DNA of 51,700 nt from Chloroflexota bacterium (GTDB lineage Bacteria > Chloroflexota > Anaerolineae > DUEN01), in NCBI GenBank assembly GCA_013152435.1, contig JAADGJ010000015.1:1-51700 (forward strand), given 5' to 3'. Below are positions 35,480 to 44,188 of this stretch, one piece after another. The notes under the pieces were generated by a model. It did not search any database, was not told where the DNA came from, and saw only the letters and a list, made by a program, of their open reading frames with translations. Each line of letters opens with the position of its first letter. Position 1 is the stretch's first letter. Position numbers and translations under genes: made by a program.

Positions 35480-35587
35480 AGGGTGTGTCTGAAAAATGCC
35501 GTTGCTTCTGCTGTGCGGGGCCCCTCCGGAAAAAGCACTTCTTTTGCCTTCGACCTGCCTGACCTCGGCCGAGTCCTTCGGGAAGAT
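35480..35587. mobile_element. Truncated copy (left half) of the MITE
   Basis: From the TIR-like GGGTGTGTCTGA (35481) the sequence follows the left end of the 21003 element for about 105 bases, then breaks off into ATTCGCCC octads. No right terminal repeat is present. It sits just after fbpC and begins the degraded left flank of the CRISPR array. Confidence 0.75.
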
Positions 35588-36046
35588 TCGCCCATTCGCC
35601 CATTCGCTCCGTATCCTCGTGCGGATCGGGCGAGACAGCCGACAGCGGGTAGCGGTTCGCCGATAGCTTTTACAGCGCGCTGCGGCTGTTAACCCGCTCT
35701 TTTCCAGGACCAAACGGTTAGCCATTCATTTGTGGGCTCATCACTCACCCGTTTGTTCATGATCCTCGAGAGCACGAAGGAGCTCACTGCTCACTGCTAC
35801 CAGCTAACCGCTAAACAGCTCCGTATCCTCGTGCGGATCGGGTGGGATTGAAGGGAGCGAGTCAGCGAATCTGCGAGTCAGCGAGGGCACGTGAATCCTG
35901 CTCCCTCGGAAGGGAAGGGAACAGACACGAGGACAACCGCCAAGCCACCGCCGACAGCATAGAACTTCCTGAACCCAACCATTGGAAGACCGCTGATTGT
36001 GGACAACCAATGATTCGCCATTCGCCCATTCGCCCACTCGCCCACT
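35588..36046. repeat. CRISPR left flank: relic repeats joined to octad arrays
   Basis: Relic copies of the CRISPR repeat stand at 35609-35630 and 35821-35852. Each begins CTCCGTATCCTCGTGCGG rather than CTTTCAG, and carries the GATCGGG variant seen in the right half of the array. Each is preceded by a short period-7/8 array (ATTCGCCC units at 35586-35607; GCTAACC-like units at about 35780-35818). A third array of ATTCGCCC/ACTCGCCC (36013-36050) leads into the first array repeat. No gene is visible. Confidence 0.6.
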
Positions 36047-39000
36047 CGCTCCGTATCCTCGTGCGGATCGGGTGGGGTTGAAACCGAGGACCCGGAGGTT
36101 ATCCGGAAACAGATCAAACCTTTCAGTATCCTCGTGCGGATCGGATGGGGTTGAAACTCGTCGGGCTCAAGCTCCCTGATCTACTCACGATGAAACTTTC
36201 AGTATCCTCGTGCGGATCGGATGGGGTTGAAACCGCTTGGGGCGCTGGTGGCCGTGCTGACCGGCCCGGCCCTTTCAGTATCCTCGTGCGGATCGGATGG
36301 GGTTGAAACATTTGCAGAGCGGCGCCGATGATCGTCTCATCATCGCTTTCAGTATCCTCGTGCGGATCGGATGGGGTTGAAACACCCGTCGCGGCCGTAC
36401 ACACTAGACGTGAACATTGCCCTTTCAGTATCCTCGTGCGGATCGGATGGGGTTGAAACGAGTGGAATCGGAAGACGGGGGAGCCGAAGCGCTTGCGCTT
36501 TCAGTATCCTCGTGCGGATCGGATGGGGTTGAAACCTGGCATCATCATCGCACCCACCCCTTTCGCCGTCTACCCTTTCAGTATCCTCGTGCGGATCGGA
36601 TGGGGTTGAAACGCAGCTCGTATGCCAGGGATCTCACGCTCCTTATCATGCTTTCAGTATCCTCGTGCGGATCGGATGGGGTTGAAACTGCATTACGTAT
36701 GGCATTTGTTAAGGCATCACAGGCGTCTTTCAGTATCCTCGTGCGGATCGGATGGGGTTGAAACATCATCATCTTGCCCCACGCGAGTCACCAGCTCGCC
36801 TTTCAGTATCCTCGTGCGGATCGGATGGGGTTGAAACCCTATAGAGTTCCCTACTCATCTCTACCATCGTTTTGTCTTTCAGCATCCTCGTGCGGATCGG
36901 ATGGGGTTGAAACGAAGAGGTCATGATCCCCGCCCAGTTCGACATGGACCTTTCAGTATCCTCGTGCGGATCGGATGGGGTTGAAACCGTAAAGCAGTGG
37001 TATAGGGTAAGCTCACCTAATTGGCCTTTCAGTATCCTCGTGCGGATCGGATGGGGTTGAAACTATGCACTGCCGCAGCCGAAGGAGCATCGGTTCAAGA
37101 CTTTCAGTATCCTCGTGCGGATCGGATGGGGTTGAAACCCTCTTCCAACTCATCTAGCGTAGGTGGTTCGCTGAAAACTTTCAGTATCCTCGTGCGGATC
37201 GGATGGGGTTGAAACGCAAGCCGCGTCCAAATCGAGTTCGCGGCCGCCACCCACCTTTCAGTATCCTCGTGCGGATCGGATGGGGTTGAAACCATGAAGG
37301 TCAAACTATTCGCCGTGATTGAGCCCAACTCTTTCAGTATCCTCGTGCGGATCGGATGGGGTTGAAACCGCGAAACACAGCAAAACAGCGCGGCCACACA
37401 AATCGCTTTCAGTATCCTCGTGCGGATCGGATGGGGTTGAAACGTTTTCATGCTTGGCATTCAGGATGTCGGATAGCGCTTTCAGTATCCTCGTGCGGAT
37501 GGGGTTGAAACGCCGATTGACGCTGATCATGTCGGCGTCAGTGGGCCTTTCAGTATCCTCGTGCGGATCGGATGGGGTTGAAACGTAGAGGAAAGAATGT
37601 CGTTAAGAACCACGGGAGTGAGCTTTCAGTATCCTCGTGCGGATCGGATGGGGTTGAAACGACAGATGATGAAGCGCGCAGTCAATATGATACCGCCTTT
37701 CAGTATCCTCGTGCGGATCGGATGGGGTTGAAACCTTCGACGTGGCACGCAATGAGGCACGACGTCGTTTGCCTTTCAGTATCCTCGTGCGGATCGGATG
37801 GGGTTGAAACCCTTCCCCATGCCTTCGGCGCCGTCTACGCGTCTGGAACTTTCAGTATCCTCGTGCGGATCGGATGGGGTTGAAACGTTTTCATGCTTGG
37901 CATTCAGGATGTCGGATAGCGCTTTCAGTATCCTCGTGCTCGGATGGGGTTGAAACGGATCGCTCTTGAAGATCGGCGGCCAGCTCCAGGAATCCTTTCA
38001 GTATCCTCGTGCGGATCGGATGGGGTTGAAACCCTGGACATCGAGCTCATCGCCCTCTACATCCTGTGGACTTTCAGTATCCTCGTGCGGATCGGATGGG
38101 GTTGAAACCGGGATCGTGAGCAAGCCCTGCCGAAGCACGTCCCGCCTTTCAGTATCCTCGTGCGGATCGGATGGGGTTGAAACCGTGCTTCCGGTGTTCC
38201 GCTTCGTCGGCGGGATACCAGCTTTCAGTATCCTCGTGCGGATCGGATGGGGTTGAAACCAGCAAGGACCTTGCAGTCATGACGTGCCGTGTGTGCTTTC
38301 AGTATCCTCGTGCGGATCGGATGGGGTTGAAACCCCACACGGCCATACGGATCTCGGCGATCATCTCCGGCTTTCAGTATCCTCGTGCGGATCGGGTGGG
38401 GTTGAAACAGGCATGCCTCATCGTCCAGGCATTCCGCGGAGCCGCTTTCAGTATCCTCGTGCGGATCGGGTGGGGTTGAAACCAGCGTTGCGCCTCAAGG
38501 CCACGTCGGCGCAACGCGCCTTTCAGTATCCTCGTGCGGATCGGGTGGGGTTGAAACACGAACACCCTGATCAGGTTGCTAGTCGACGTGTTCGGCTTTC
38601 AGTATCCTCGTGCGGATCGGGTGGGGTTGAAACGAATGGCCGTATCGTCATGTGGGCTGACCAGGAATTCTTTCAGTATCCTCGTGCGGATCGGGTGGGG
38701 TTGAAACTACAGCCACTGTCTCTCTTCCCCTGACCATCCGGACGCTTTCAGTATCCTCGTGCGGATCGGGTGGGGTTGAAACTAGGTGAGGATTTCGCGC
38801 GACGCGCCAATTCCGCCCGGCTTTCAGTATCCTCGTGCGGATCGGGTGGGGTTGAAACCAATGAGCTTATCCCAATTAGCGGCTGGACGTGGGCCTACTT
38901 TCAGTATCCTCGTGCGGATCGGGTGGGGTTGAAACGCCGAAGGAAGAGCTGGAGCGAGAGCTCGGCCGATCCCTTTCAGTATCCTCGTGCGGATCGGGTG

Positions 39001-40421
39001 GGGTTGAAACCGGATCATCGCCAACGCTCGGGACATCCTGGAATCCCCTTTCAGTATCCTCGTGCGGATCGGGTGGGGTTGAAACGCCGATACGCCCATC
39101 ATCTGGACGTATTCTCCCAAGGCTTTCAGTATCCTCGTGCGGATCGGGTGGGGTTGAAACCCTCCGCTTCCTCTGGTGGCCTGCCAAGGACCTTCGCCCT
39201 TTCAGTATCCTCGTGCGGATCGGGTGGGGTTGAAACTCCTCAACCGTTGGCCTGGTGTTGCCCTTGAATCCCTCTTTCAGTATCCTCGTGGTGGGGTTGA
39301 AACGGCGGGCGTGGGCTCTCCAGAATGCCCGCGATTGCACTTTCAGTATCCTCGTGCGGATCGGGTGGGGTTGAAACGTCCACATACGGTGTGAGCGGGA
39401 GCATGAACCGATCTCTTTCAGTATCCTCGTGCGGATCGGGTGGGGTTGAAACCAGGAGCGGCGACATGCATACTACGAGGAGTTGAATCTTTCAGTATCC
39501 TCGTGCGGATCGGGTGGGGTTGAAACTCCTCAACCGTTGGCCTGGTGTTGCCCTTGAATCCCTCTTTCAGTATCCTCGTATCGGGTGGGGTTGAAACGTA
39601 AAGCGTGCTACGAGGATTTCGCCCTACTCGTTCTTTCAGTATCCTCGTGCGGATCGGGTGGGGTTGAAACAGCGCCGTGAGCTATGGCCTTTGCGACGTA
39701 GATCGCTCCACTTTCAGTATCCTCGTGCGGATCGGGTGGGGTTGAAACGTCTCCTTCGCTGATCCGGGCAGTAACATTACGGACTTTCAGTATCCTCGTG
39801 CGGATCGGGTGGGGTTGAAACGGACAAGGATACCTGGGGCGTCTGGGCGGATGACGCTTTCAGTATCCTCGTGCGGATCGGGTGGGGTTGAAACCATTGC
39901 GGCGCTAGTCGCCCTTTGCCCTACCCAAGCCAACCTTTCAGTATCCTCGTGCGGATCGGGTGGGGTTGAAACTCCTTTACTAGGAGCAAAGCGTAGGCTC
40001 CCCAGTCTCTTTCAGTATCCTCGTGCGGATCGGGTGGGGTTGAAACAGCGCACGAGCTGCTCGGAGCCTGCCTGCATTGACAACTTTCAGTATCCTCGTG
40101 CGGATCGGGTGGGGTTGAAACCTCTCGTGGATCAGTGGGGCAAGGTCCCGGACGTTTCCCTTTCAGTATCCTCGTGCGGATCGGGTGGGGTTGAAACTGC
40201 GCTGACGTTATCGGGGACAGTTCCGGATCTGTCCGCTTTCAGTATCCTCGTGCGGATCGGGTGGGGTTGAAACCAAGATGCGGGCTCTGCGGTCTGGGGG
40301 TAGGGCTTCGCTTTCAGTATCCTCGTGCGGATCGGGTGGGGTTGAAACGTCCAGCCATTCCGCCCTAACGTAGGCCTTGAACGCTTTCAGTATCCTCGTG
40401 CGGATCGGGTGGGGTTGAAAC
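36047..40421 (+). CRISPR. CRISPR array, 58 full-position repeats plus one degenerate end repeat
   Basis: The 38-nt repeat starts CTTTCAGTATCCTCG and ends GTTGAAAC. Repeats 1-58 begin at 36120 and end at 40421, spaced 66-78 nt, with spacers of about 35-40 nt. A degenerate repeat (36047-36084) lies just left, its 5' end replaced. Repeats 1-30 read GATCGGATGG; repeats 31-58 (from 38371) read GATCGGGTGG. Repeat 11 has C for T at position 8. Repeats 19, 25, 43 and 47 carry internal deletions of 5, 3, 8 and 4 bases. The GTTGAAAC end resembles the 8-nt 5' tag of type I/III crRNAs, so transcription is probably left to right, towards the cas genes on the opposite strand. The degenerate left repeat argues the other way. 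Confidence 0.97.
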
Positions 40422-40470
40422 CCCTCATCTTCGCAACGCTCTTGGGTATGAAAATGCCTCTTTCCCTCTG

Positions 40471-40504
40471 AAAAACGGCTCTCAGAGCCTCTACGAGCGT
40501 TTTT
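40471..40504. terminator. Bidirectional terminator between array and cas operon
   Basis: AAAAACGGCTC (40471-40481) pairs, with one bulged G, with GAGCGTTTTT (40495-40504). A-run and T-run ends make it work on both strands: for the array transcript and for the cas operon that ends at 40594. A short alternative GGCTC-TCA-GAGCC hairpin lies inside. The rest of 40422-40593 shows no gene. Confidence 0.65.
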
Positions 40505-40593
40505 ATCACTCCGTGTATGTTAAGGTGCAGTCCAATCGAACCTGATTCTTCGCAAATCCTTTTTTGTCCCGAACCCCCGGGGGATTTGCGAAC

Positions 40594-41178
40594 CTATATC
40601 ACATCGTTGCAGAATCGCCGGAACTCACAGTTCACGCATTTCCCTCTCGAGCGGGGTGGATCTGGCATACGCTCGGAAGCGATCATTTCCCGCACTTCCG
40701 AGACCATCGTCCGCGCCCGAGACTTCAGTCGCGTGGTCATCCGGACCTCCTCCGCCCGCTTGGTCCGGATGGAATATAGGAAGCCTCGCCGGATGGGAGT
40801 CCAGCCATTGGCCTCCAATAGAAGCGCATATACTGCGAGCTGAACACGATGATGCTGTTGGAATCGGTTCGTATCCAATTTGTATTCTACAGGAATTATT
40901 TCACCTGTCAACTGCAGTACCAGGTCGATTCGGCCGCTTACGCCCAGGTCTGCATCTTGTACCTCTACTCGTAGATGTCGCCGCGCTTTGTCCAGCCTGT
41001 ACCGACGCAGGCTTCGCCTTACCTCGCGTAGCTCTTCCTCCTCGTGTGCGATCTTCCCTTCGATCATCAGATAAGTCTCCGGGCGGATGGAGGGCATGAA
41101 GTAGGCGTAGTAGACGATTCGAGGGCAGTACGTCCACTGCTTCAAATCGACTGCCTGCAACATCCAGGACTCGTTCAT
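40594..41178 (-). CDS. cas4: CRISPR-associated exonuclease Cas4
   Basis: The 194-residue protein has a PD-(D/E)xK nuclease core: His45 in GKIAHEEEE, Asp85 in GRIDLVLQ, Glu98 and Lys100 in PVEYKLD, and Gln113 in RVQLAVYALLLE. Four cysteines, C18 (TYCPR) and C181, C184 and C190 near the C-terminus, match the Cas4 iron-sulfur cluster. Cas4 works with Cas1-Cas2 to trim prespacers and select PAMs. ATG 41178 follows AGGAGATC and lies 14 bases after the cas2 stop. It is the last gene of the operon. Confidence 0.92.
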   Translation of the reverse strand: MNESWMLQAVDLKQWTYCPRIVYYAYFMPSIRPETYLMIEGKIAHEEEELREVRRSLRRYRLDKARRHLRVEVQDADLGVSGRIDLVLQLTGEIIPVEYKLDTNRFQQHHRVQLAVYALLLEANGWTPIRRGFLYSIRTKRAEEVRMTTRLKSRARTMVSEVREMIASERMPDPPRSRGKCVNCEFRRFCNDVI

Positions 41179-41192
41179 GAAATGATCTCCTG

Positions 41193-41450
41193 CTATTTGC
41201 GCTTCTCCTCTTGCTCGATGATGATCCGCTGCGCCCAATCCTCGTTGCAGACGTAGATCAATTGTACTTTCGCCGCCTTTCGGCCAACCTGCCTCCGGAT
41301 CCGGGCCATGAGCTCTTTCCGATATGTCTTGTTCAACTGACCGACAAAGGCGGAATATTGGATGCGATCCAGGCCATAATCCAGACACAAATCGGAGACC
41401 TTCGTGCGTATCCGATCGTCAGGGATGTCGTATACCAGCAGGCAGGGCAT
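41193..41450 (-). CDS. cas2: CRISPR-associated endoribonuclease Cas2
   Basis: The 85-residue ferredoxin-fold protein starts MPCLLVYDIPDDRIRTKVSDLCLDYGLDRIQYSAF, with the Cas2 Asp in YDI and the conserved first strand and helix. It continues LIYVCNEDWAQRII. Cas2 is the structural core of the Cas1-Cas2 spacer integrase. ATG 41450 follows GGAGG; the longer upstream frame only adds translated octad repeat and is rejected. Confidence 0.93.
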   Translation of the reverse strand: MPCLLVYDIPDDRIRTKVSDLCLDYGLDRIQYSAFVGQLNKTYRKELMARIRRQVGRKAAKVQLIYVCNEDWAQRIIIEQEEKRK

Positions 41451-41518
41451 GGAGACCTCCGAGAAGGGCAGATGGCGAGTCACGGACGGGCGCCGGATGC
41501 GGGGCGCCTCGTCGATTT

Positions 41519-41566
41519 CGCTGACTCGCTGACTCGCTGATTCGCTGACTCGCCGATTCGTTGACT
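41519..41566. repeat. Octanucleotide tandem array between cas1 and cas2
   Basis: Six 8-mers (CGCTGACT, CGCTGACT, CGCTGATT, CGCTGACT, CGCCGATT, CGTTGACT) fill most of the cas1-cas2 gap. Related units occur left of the array (GCGAGTCAGCGAATC at about 35857) and in the cas8-cas7 gap (GAATCAGCGAGTCAA at about 48436). Confidence 0.75.
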
Positions 41567-41577
41567 CACCACCCCGC

Positions 41578-42609
41578 TTACCAGCTCGCCAGGTACGGCG
41601 TGTATGTCTCCCGCTCACCTCGCAGATAGGTAGCCAGGTGACGGGCTTGGGTTTGCAGAATGGCCCCCAGCTTGTGGCGTTTCCCTTCGTACCGCTCGGG
41701 GCGGTCCAGGCGGTCCAATACCCGCTCGGCGATCATCCGGCGCGTCTCTTGTGTGAGGAATCCTTGGTCGTCCGTCTCAATGCCCATGCCCCGGTTGACG
41801 ATGCTCAATATGGTCCGGTCTACGACCGGTGCTCGGAATTCCTCGATCAGGTCCAGCACCAGGCTGGGTTTGCCCGGCCGATCGACATGGAGGAACCCGG
41901 CGTATGGCTCCAGACCGGCCAGCAGGATCGCCCGCTCGACCTGGCCGTAGAGCACGCCATATCCGTAGTTCAACGCCATGTTGATCGGATCTTTGGCGCC
42001 TCGCCCCCGACGTCCGGGCCAGTCCATCTGATCTCGGAGGAGTAGGCGGATGGCGGCCCAATATTTCTGCGCGGCCCGCCCCTCGGCCGACAGCAACTGG
42101 AAGCGCACGTCGTCCACACGGCTGCCTTGGGCTTGCTCCACCTCTGCCAGATGATCCAGCGTTTCGCTGGCCAGCAGTTGGAGCTCCTGGTAGAGATCGG
42201 GATCCTTTTCCTTTCGATATTTGGCGGCGTAGCGGATCAAGCGGGCTTGATTCTCGATCTTACCGGTGGCGAACGCCCGGGCGAGGTGCAGGCCGCGAGC
42301 GTCGTGGTAGGCCAGCATCTGGGAGCGGCGAGTTTGCACGGTTCCCACCAGCCCGACGGAGACCAGGGAGGCGTAGGGGGTTCCCCGGCTGCTCATGAAG
42401 TGGATGGGGATGCCGGCCTCGGCACAGGCGCGTACGGCATCCGCGCTGATGCTCACCCCGTTGGAGCCGATGAGGACCTGCTCCAGGTGGATGAGCGGCG
42501 CCTGCGTCAGTTTCTCCCCCGTCTTCAGTCGCTCGACCTGAAGGCGGCCGGAGTGCTTGCGGATGAAAGTGCCAAACTCGTCAACGATCAGATGTCGGAT
42601 GATGGGCAT
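41578..42609 (-). CDS. cas1: CRISPR-associated integrase Cas1
   Basis: The 343-residue protein has the N-terminal beta domain (LIVDEFGTFIRKHSGRLQVER...VLIGSNGVSIS) and the helical catalytic domain with Glu176 in LLSAEGRAAQKYW, His241 in GFLHVDRPGKPSLVLDL and the acidic DLIEEFRAPVVD (about 253-264). Cas1 with Cas2 inserts new spacers. Length and sequence fit type I-B Cas1. ATG 42609 follows GGAGG. The gap to the next gene upstream is a heptad repeat array. Confidence 0.95.
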   Translation of the reverse strand: MPIIRHLIVDEFGTFIRKHSGRLQVERLKTGEKLTQAPLIHLEQVLIGSNGVSISADAVRACAEAGIPIHFMSSRGTPYASLVSVGLVGTVQTRRSQMLAYHDARGLHLARAFATGKIENQARLIRYAAKYRKEKDPDLYQELQLLASETLDHLAEVEQAQGSRVDDVRFQLLSAEGRAAQKYWAAIRLLLRDQMDWPGRRGRGAKDPINMALNYGYGVLYGQVERAILLAGLEPYAGFLHVDRPGKPSLVLDLIEEFRAPVVDRTILSIVNRGMGIETDDQGFLTQETRRMIAERVLDRLDRPERYEGKRHKLGAILQTQARHLATYLRGERETYTPYLASW

Positions 42610-42622
42610 GGTGTCCTCCGGA

Positions 42623-42664
42623 CAGCAGGTAGCCGATAGCCGGCAGCAGGTAGCGGTTAGCGCT
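42623..42664. repeat. Heptanucleotide array, cas1-proximal side of the four-helix-bundle gene
   Basis: Units CAGCAGG, TAGCCGA, TAGCCGG, CAGCAGG, TAGCGGT and TAGCGCT run in register. They overlap the stop of the four-helix-bundle gene. CAGCAGGTAGC here is inverted relative to GCTACCTGCTG at 43049-43059. Confidence 0.65.
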
Positions 42665-43031
42665 TGCCGGTGATCGTGGCCAGGAGGCCGAAAAGCATTT
42701 TCGTAATCTCTTGTAGCTCATCCTGAAGGGGCTGATAATCTTCGGGTTGGAGATATCCCACATCCAGAGCGATATCGAGCTGCGTACTGAGTTCTGCGGC
42801 TGAGCCAAGGGCTATATTGATGTGATTGGCGAGCACTTTATCCGACCGTCTTACATGCCCTTCCGCGATGTTAGAGGGGATTGAGATCGCAGCGCGCCGA
42901 ACCTGACCAGTTAGGCCATATTGCTCACGCCGAGGGAAGGACTCCGTGATGCGATAGATCTCTACAGCTAGAGCTTTCGCCCGCTGCCACACTTCTAGAT
43001 CACGATAACTTCTAATCCTCCTGTTGCGCAT
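42657..43031 (-). CDS. Four-helix-bundle protein (23S rRNA intervening-sequence/Avd-like)
   Basis: The 124-residue protein has the four-helix-bundle signature SYRDLEVWQRAKALAVEIYRITESFPRREQYGLTGQVRRAAISIPSNIAEGHVRRS, then AELSTQLDIALDVGYLQPEDYQPLQDELQEITKMLFGLL. Relatives occur in intervening sequences of 23S rRNA, near diversity-generating retroelements (Avd), and as stand-alone genes; they bind nucleic acid or protein through a positively charged pentameric surface. It lies between cas6 and cas1, where no Cas protein of this kind is expected, and is bracketed by inverted heptad repeats. That suggests an inserted cassette. Its link to CRISPR function is unknown. Confidence 0.85.
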   Translation of the reverse strand: MRNRRIRSYRDLEVWQRAKALAVEIYRITESFPRREQYGLTGQVRRAAISIPSNIAEGHVRRSDKVLANHINIALGSAAELSTQLDIALDVGYLQPEDYQPLQDELQEITKMLFGLLATITGKR

Positions 43032-43048
43032 TGATCCCCCCTCTCCTT

Positions 43049-43090
43049 GCTACCTGCTGGCAGCTAACTGCTAACCGCTAACCGCTAACC
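43049..43090. repeat. Heptanucleotide array, cas6-proximal side of the four-helix-bundle gene
   Basis: Units GCTACCT, GCTGGCA, GCTAACT and three perfect GCTAACC. The cas6 stop codon and last few codons fall inside it. Confidence 0.75.
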
Positions 43091-44076
43091 TCGTACCACC
43101 CGTCCCCCTTCACCGCGTTCTTTCCCACGTGGGTCAGGGTGCCCCAGATGAGCCACGGGAGGAGGGGGGCCCAGTCTTTCGTCATGTAGGTGGCATATCC
43201 CATAAATCCGCCGATGGGGGTGGATCGCCCTGTGCGGGAGGAGTGGCTAGACAGGTCGACCCACACGGTGTCCTCGCAGATCAGCTCCACGTGCTCCGCT
43301 GCCTCCAGGGTTGGCTTCACGTCGATCTCGCCGATGTCGCCATACTCACGGGCCAGCCCCTCGATTCGGTCCACCAACCGGCCGAAGAGGGGGCGGAACA
43401 GCGGACGGCGGATCCGTTGGCGACCTCGTGCGATGATGCGGGTGGGGGTCAGGAAGTGCAAGCGCACTCTGCCGTTGATTCGGGCGAGCATGCGGTCCGC
43501 CGCCTCCTGGATATCGGCTGTGGCCACGGGGAGGGTCGGGATCTGCACGGTGGATCCCCCCTCGCCCATGAGAAGCTGCTCTTCCCCGGTGAGCGGGTGG
43601 ATGCACCGGATGTTGACCAGGGTGAAGCGTCCCCGGTGGCCCTTGTTTTGTGGCAGTCGTCGTCCCGCGCCGACGCGTCCCATCTCCGGGATGGCCAGGA
43701 TCAGGTAGGGGAGCAGGTTCACGGCCGTGCCGAAGAGGGTGATGCCGAAGGTGAACGTCTCGCCCGGCCGATAGTGGAAGGGCGGGCGGCCGTTGTGGGG
43801 ATCGGGCAATGGCGGCTCAATGGTGTAGGGGCGCACAGGGGTGTTGCCGCGCCACCAGCCTGCGTCCTCGCGGGCCAGGAGCCAGCAGACGGGGCATATG
43901 GCGGAGTGGCCGGGATCGGGATCGTCCGGCGCCGGGCAGTAGTGGTGGCGCAGGACGCCGAAAAGGGCGCCGCGCAGTTGCCCGCCCGGCTGGCGGCCGA
44001 AGGCGATGTGCGTTTGCGCTCGCACCTCGATGCACAGATGGTGGCTGGTGAGCTGGGGAAGCCCACAGGTCGTCAT
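43078..44076 (-). CDS. cas6: CRISPR pre-crRNA endoribonuclease Cas6
   Basis: The 332-residue RAMP protein has an N-terminal SHHLCIEVRAQTHIAFGRQPGGQLRGALFGVL and a middle segment with C-P-V-C (SAICPVCWLL). The C-terminal RAMP signature is GGFMGYATYMTKDWAPLLPWLIWGTLTHVGKNAVKGDGWYEV. Cas6 cuts repeats to leave the 8-nt tag, here probably GUUGAAAC. His residues near the N-terminus are candidate catalytic residues. The last codons (GTT AGC GGT TAG) come from the heptad array, so the natural end may have been altered. AGGAGG precedes the ATG. Confidence 0.85.
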   Translation of the reverse strand: MTTCGLPQLTSHHLCIEVRAQTHIAFGRQPGGQLRGALFGVLRHHYCPAPDDPDPGHSAICPVCWLLAREDAGWWRGNTPVRPYTIEPPLPDPHNGRPPFHYRPGETFTFGITLFGTAVNLLPYLILAIPEMGRVGAGRRLPQNKGHRGRFTLVNIRCIHPLTGEEQLLMGEGGSTVQIPTLPVATADIQEAADRMLARINGRVRLHFLTPTRIIARGRQRIRRPLFRPLFGRLVDRIEGLAREYGDIGEIDVKPTLEAAEHVELICEDTVWVDLSSHSSRTGRSTPIGGFMGYATYMTKDWAPLLPWLIWGTLTHVGKNAVKGDGWYEVSG

Positions 44077-44188
44077 GGTATCCTCCTGTCGGATCGGGTT
44101 GTGTGTGGCGTGAAGCGTAGCGCGTGGAGCATCTGGTGTGCTATGTGTTCCATGTCCTGGATCTTATGAGGCGTGACAGTAATGCTGT

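Noticed and set aside
36123-40270. Long open frames on both strands across the array, with periodic peptides such as SVSSCGSDGVET
   Set aside because: They are translations of the CRISPR repeat and spacers; the period equals the repeat unit.
41451-41618. Cas2 starting further upstream to give a 141-residue protein
   Set aside because: The added part is translated octad repeat and cas1 tail; MPCLLVYDIPDD with GGAGG before it is the natural start.
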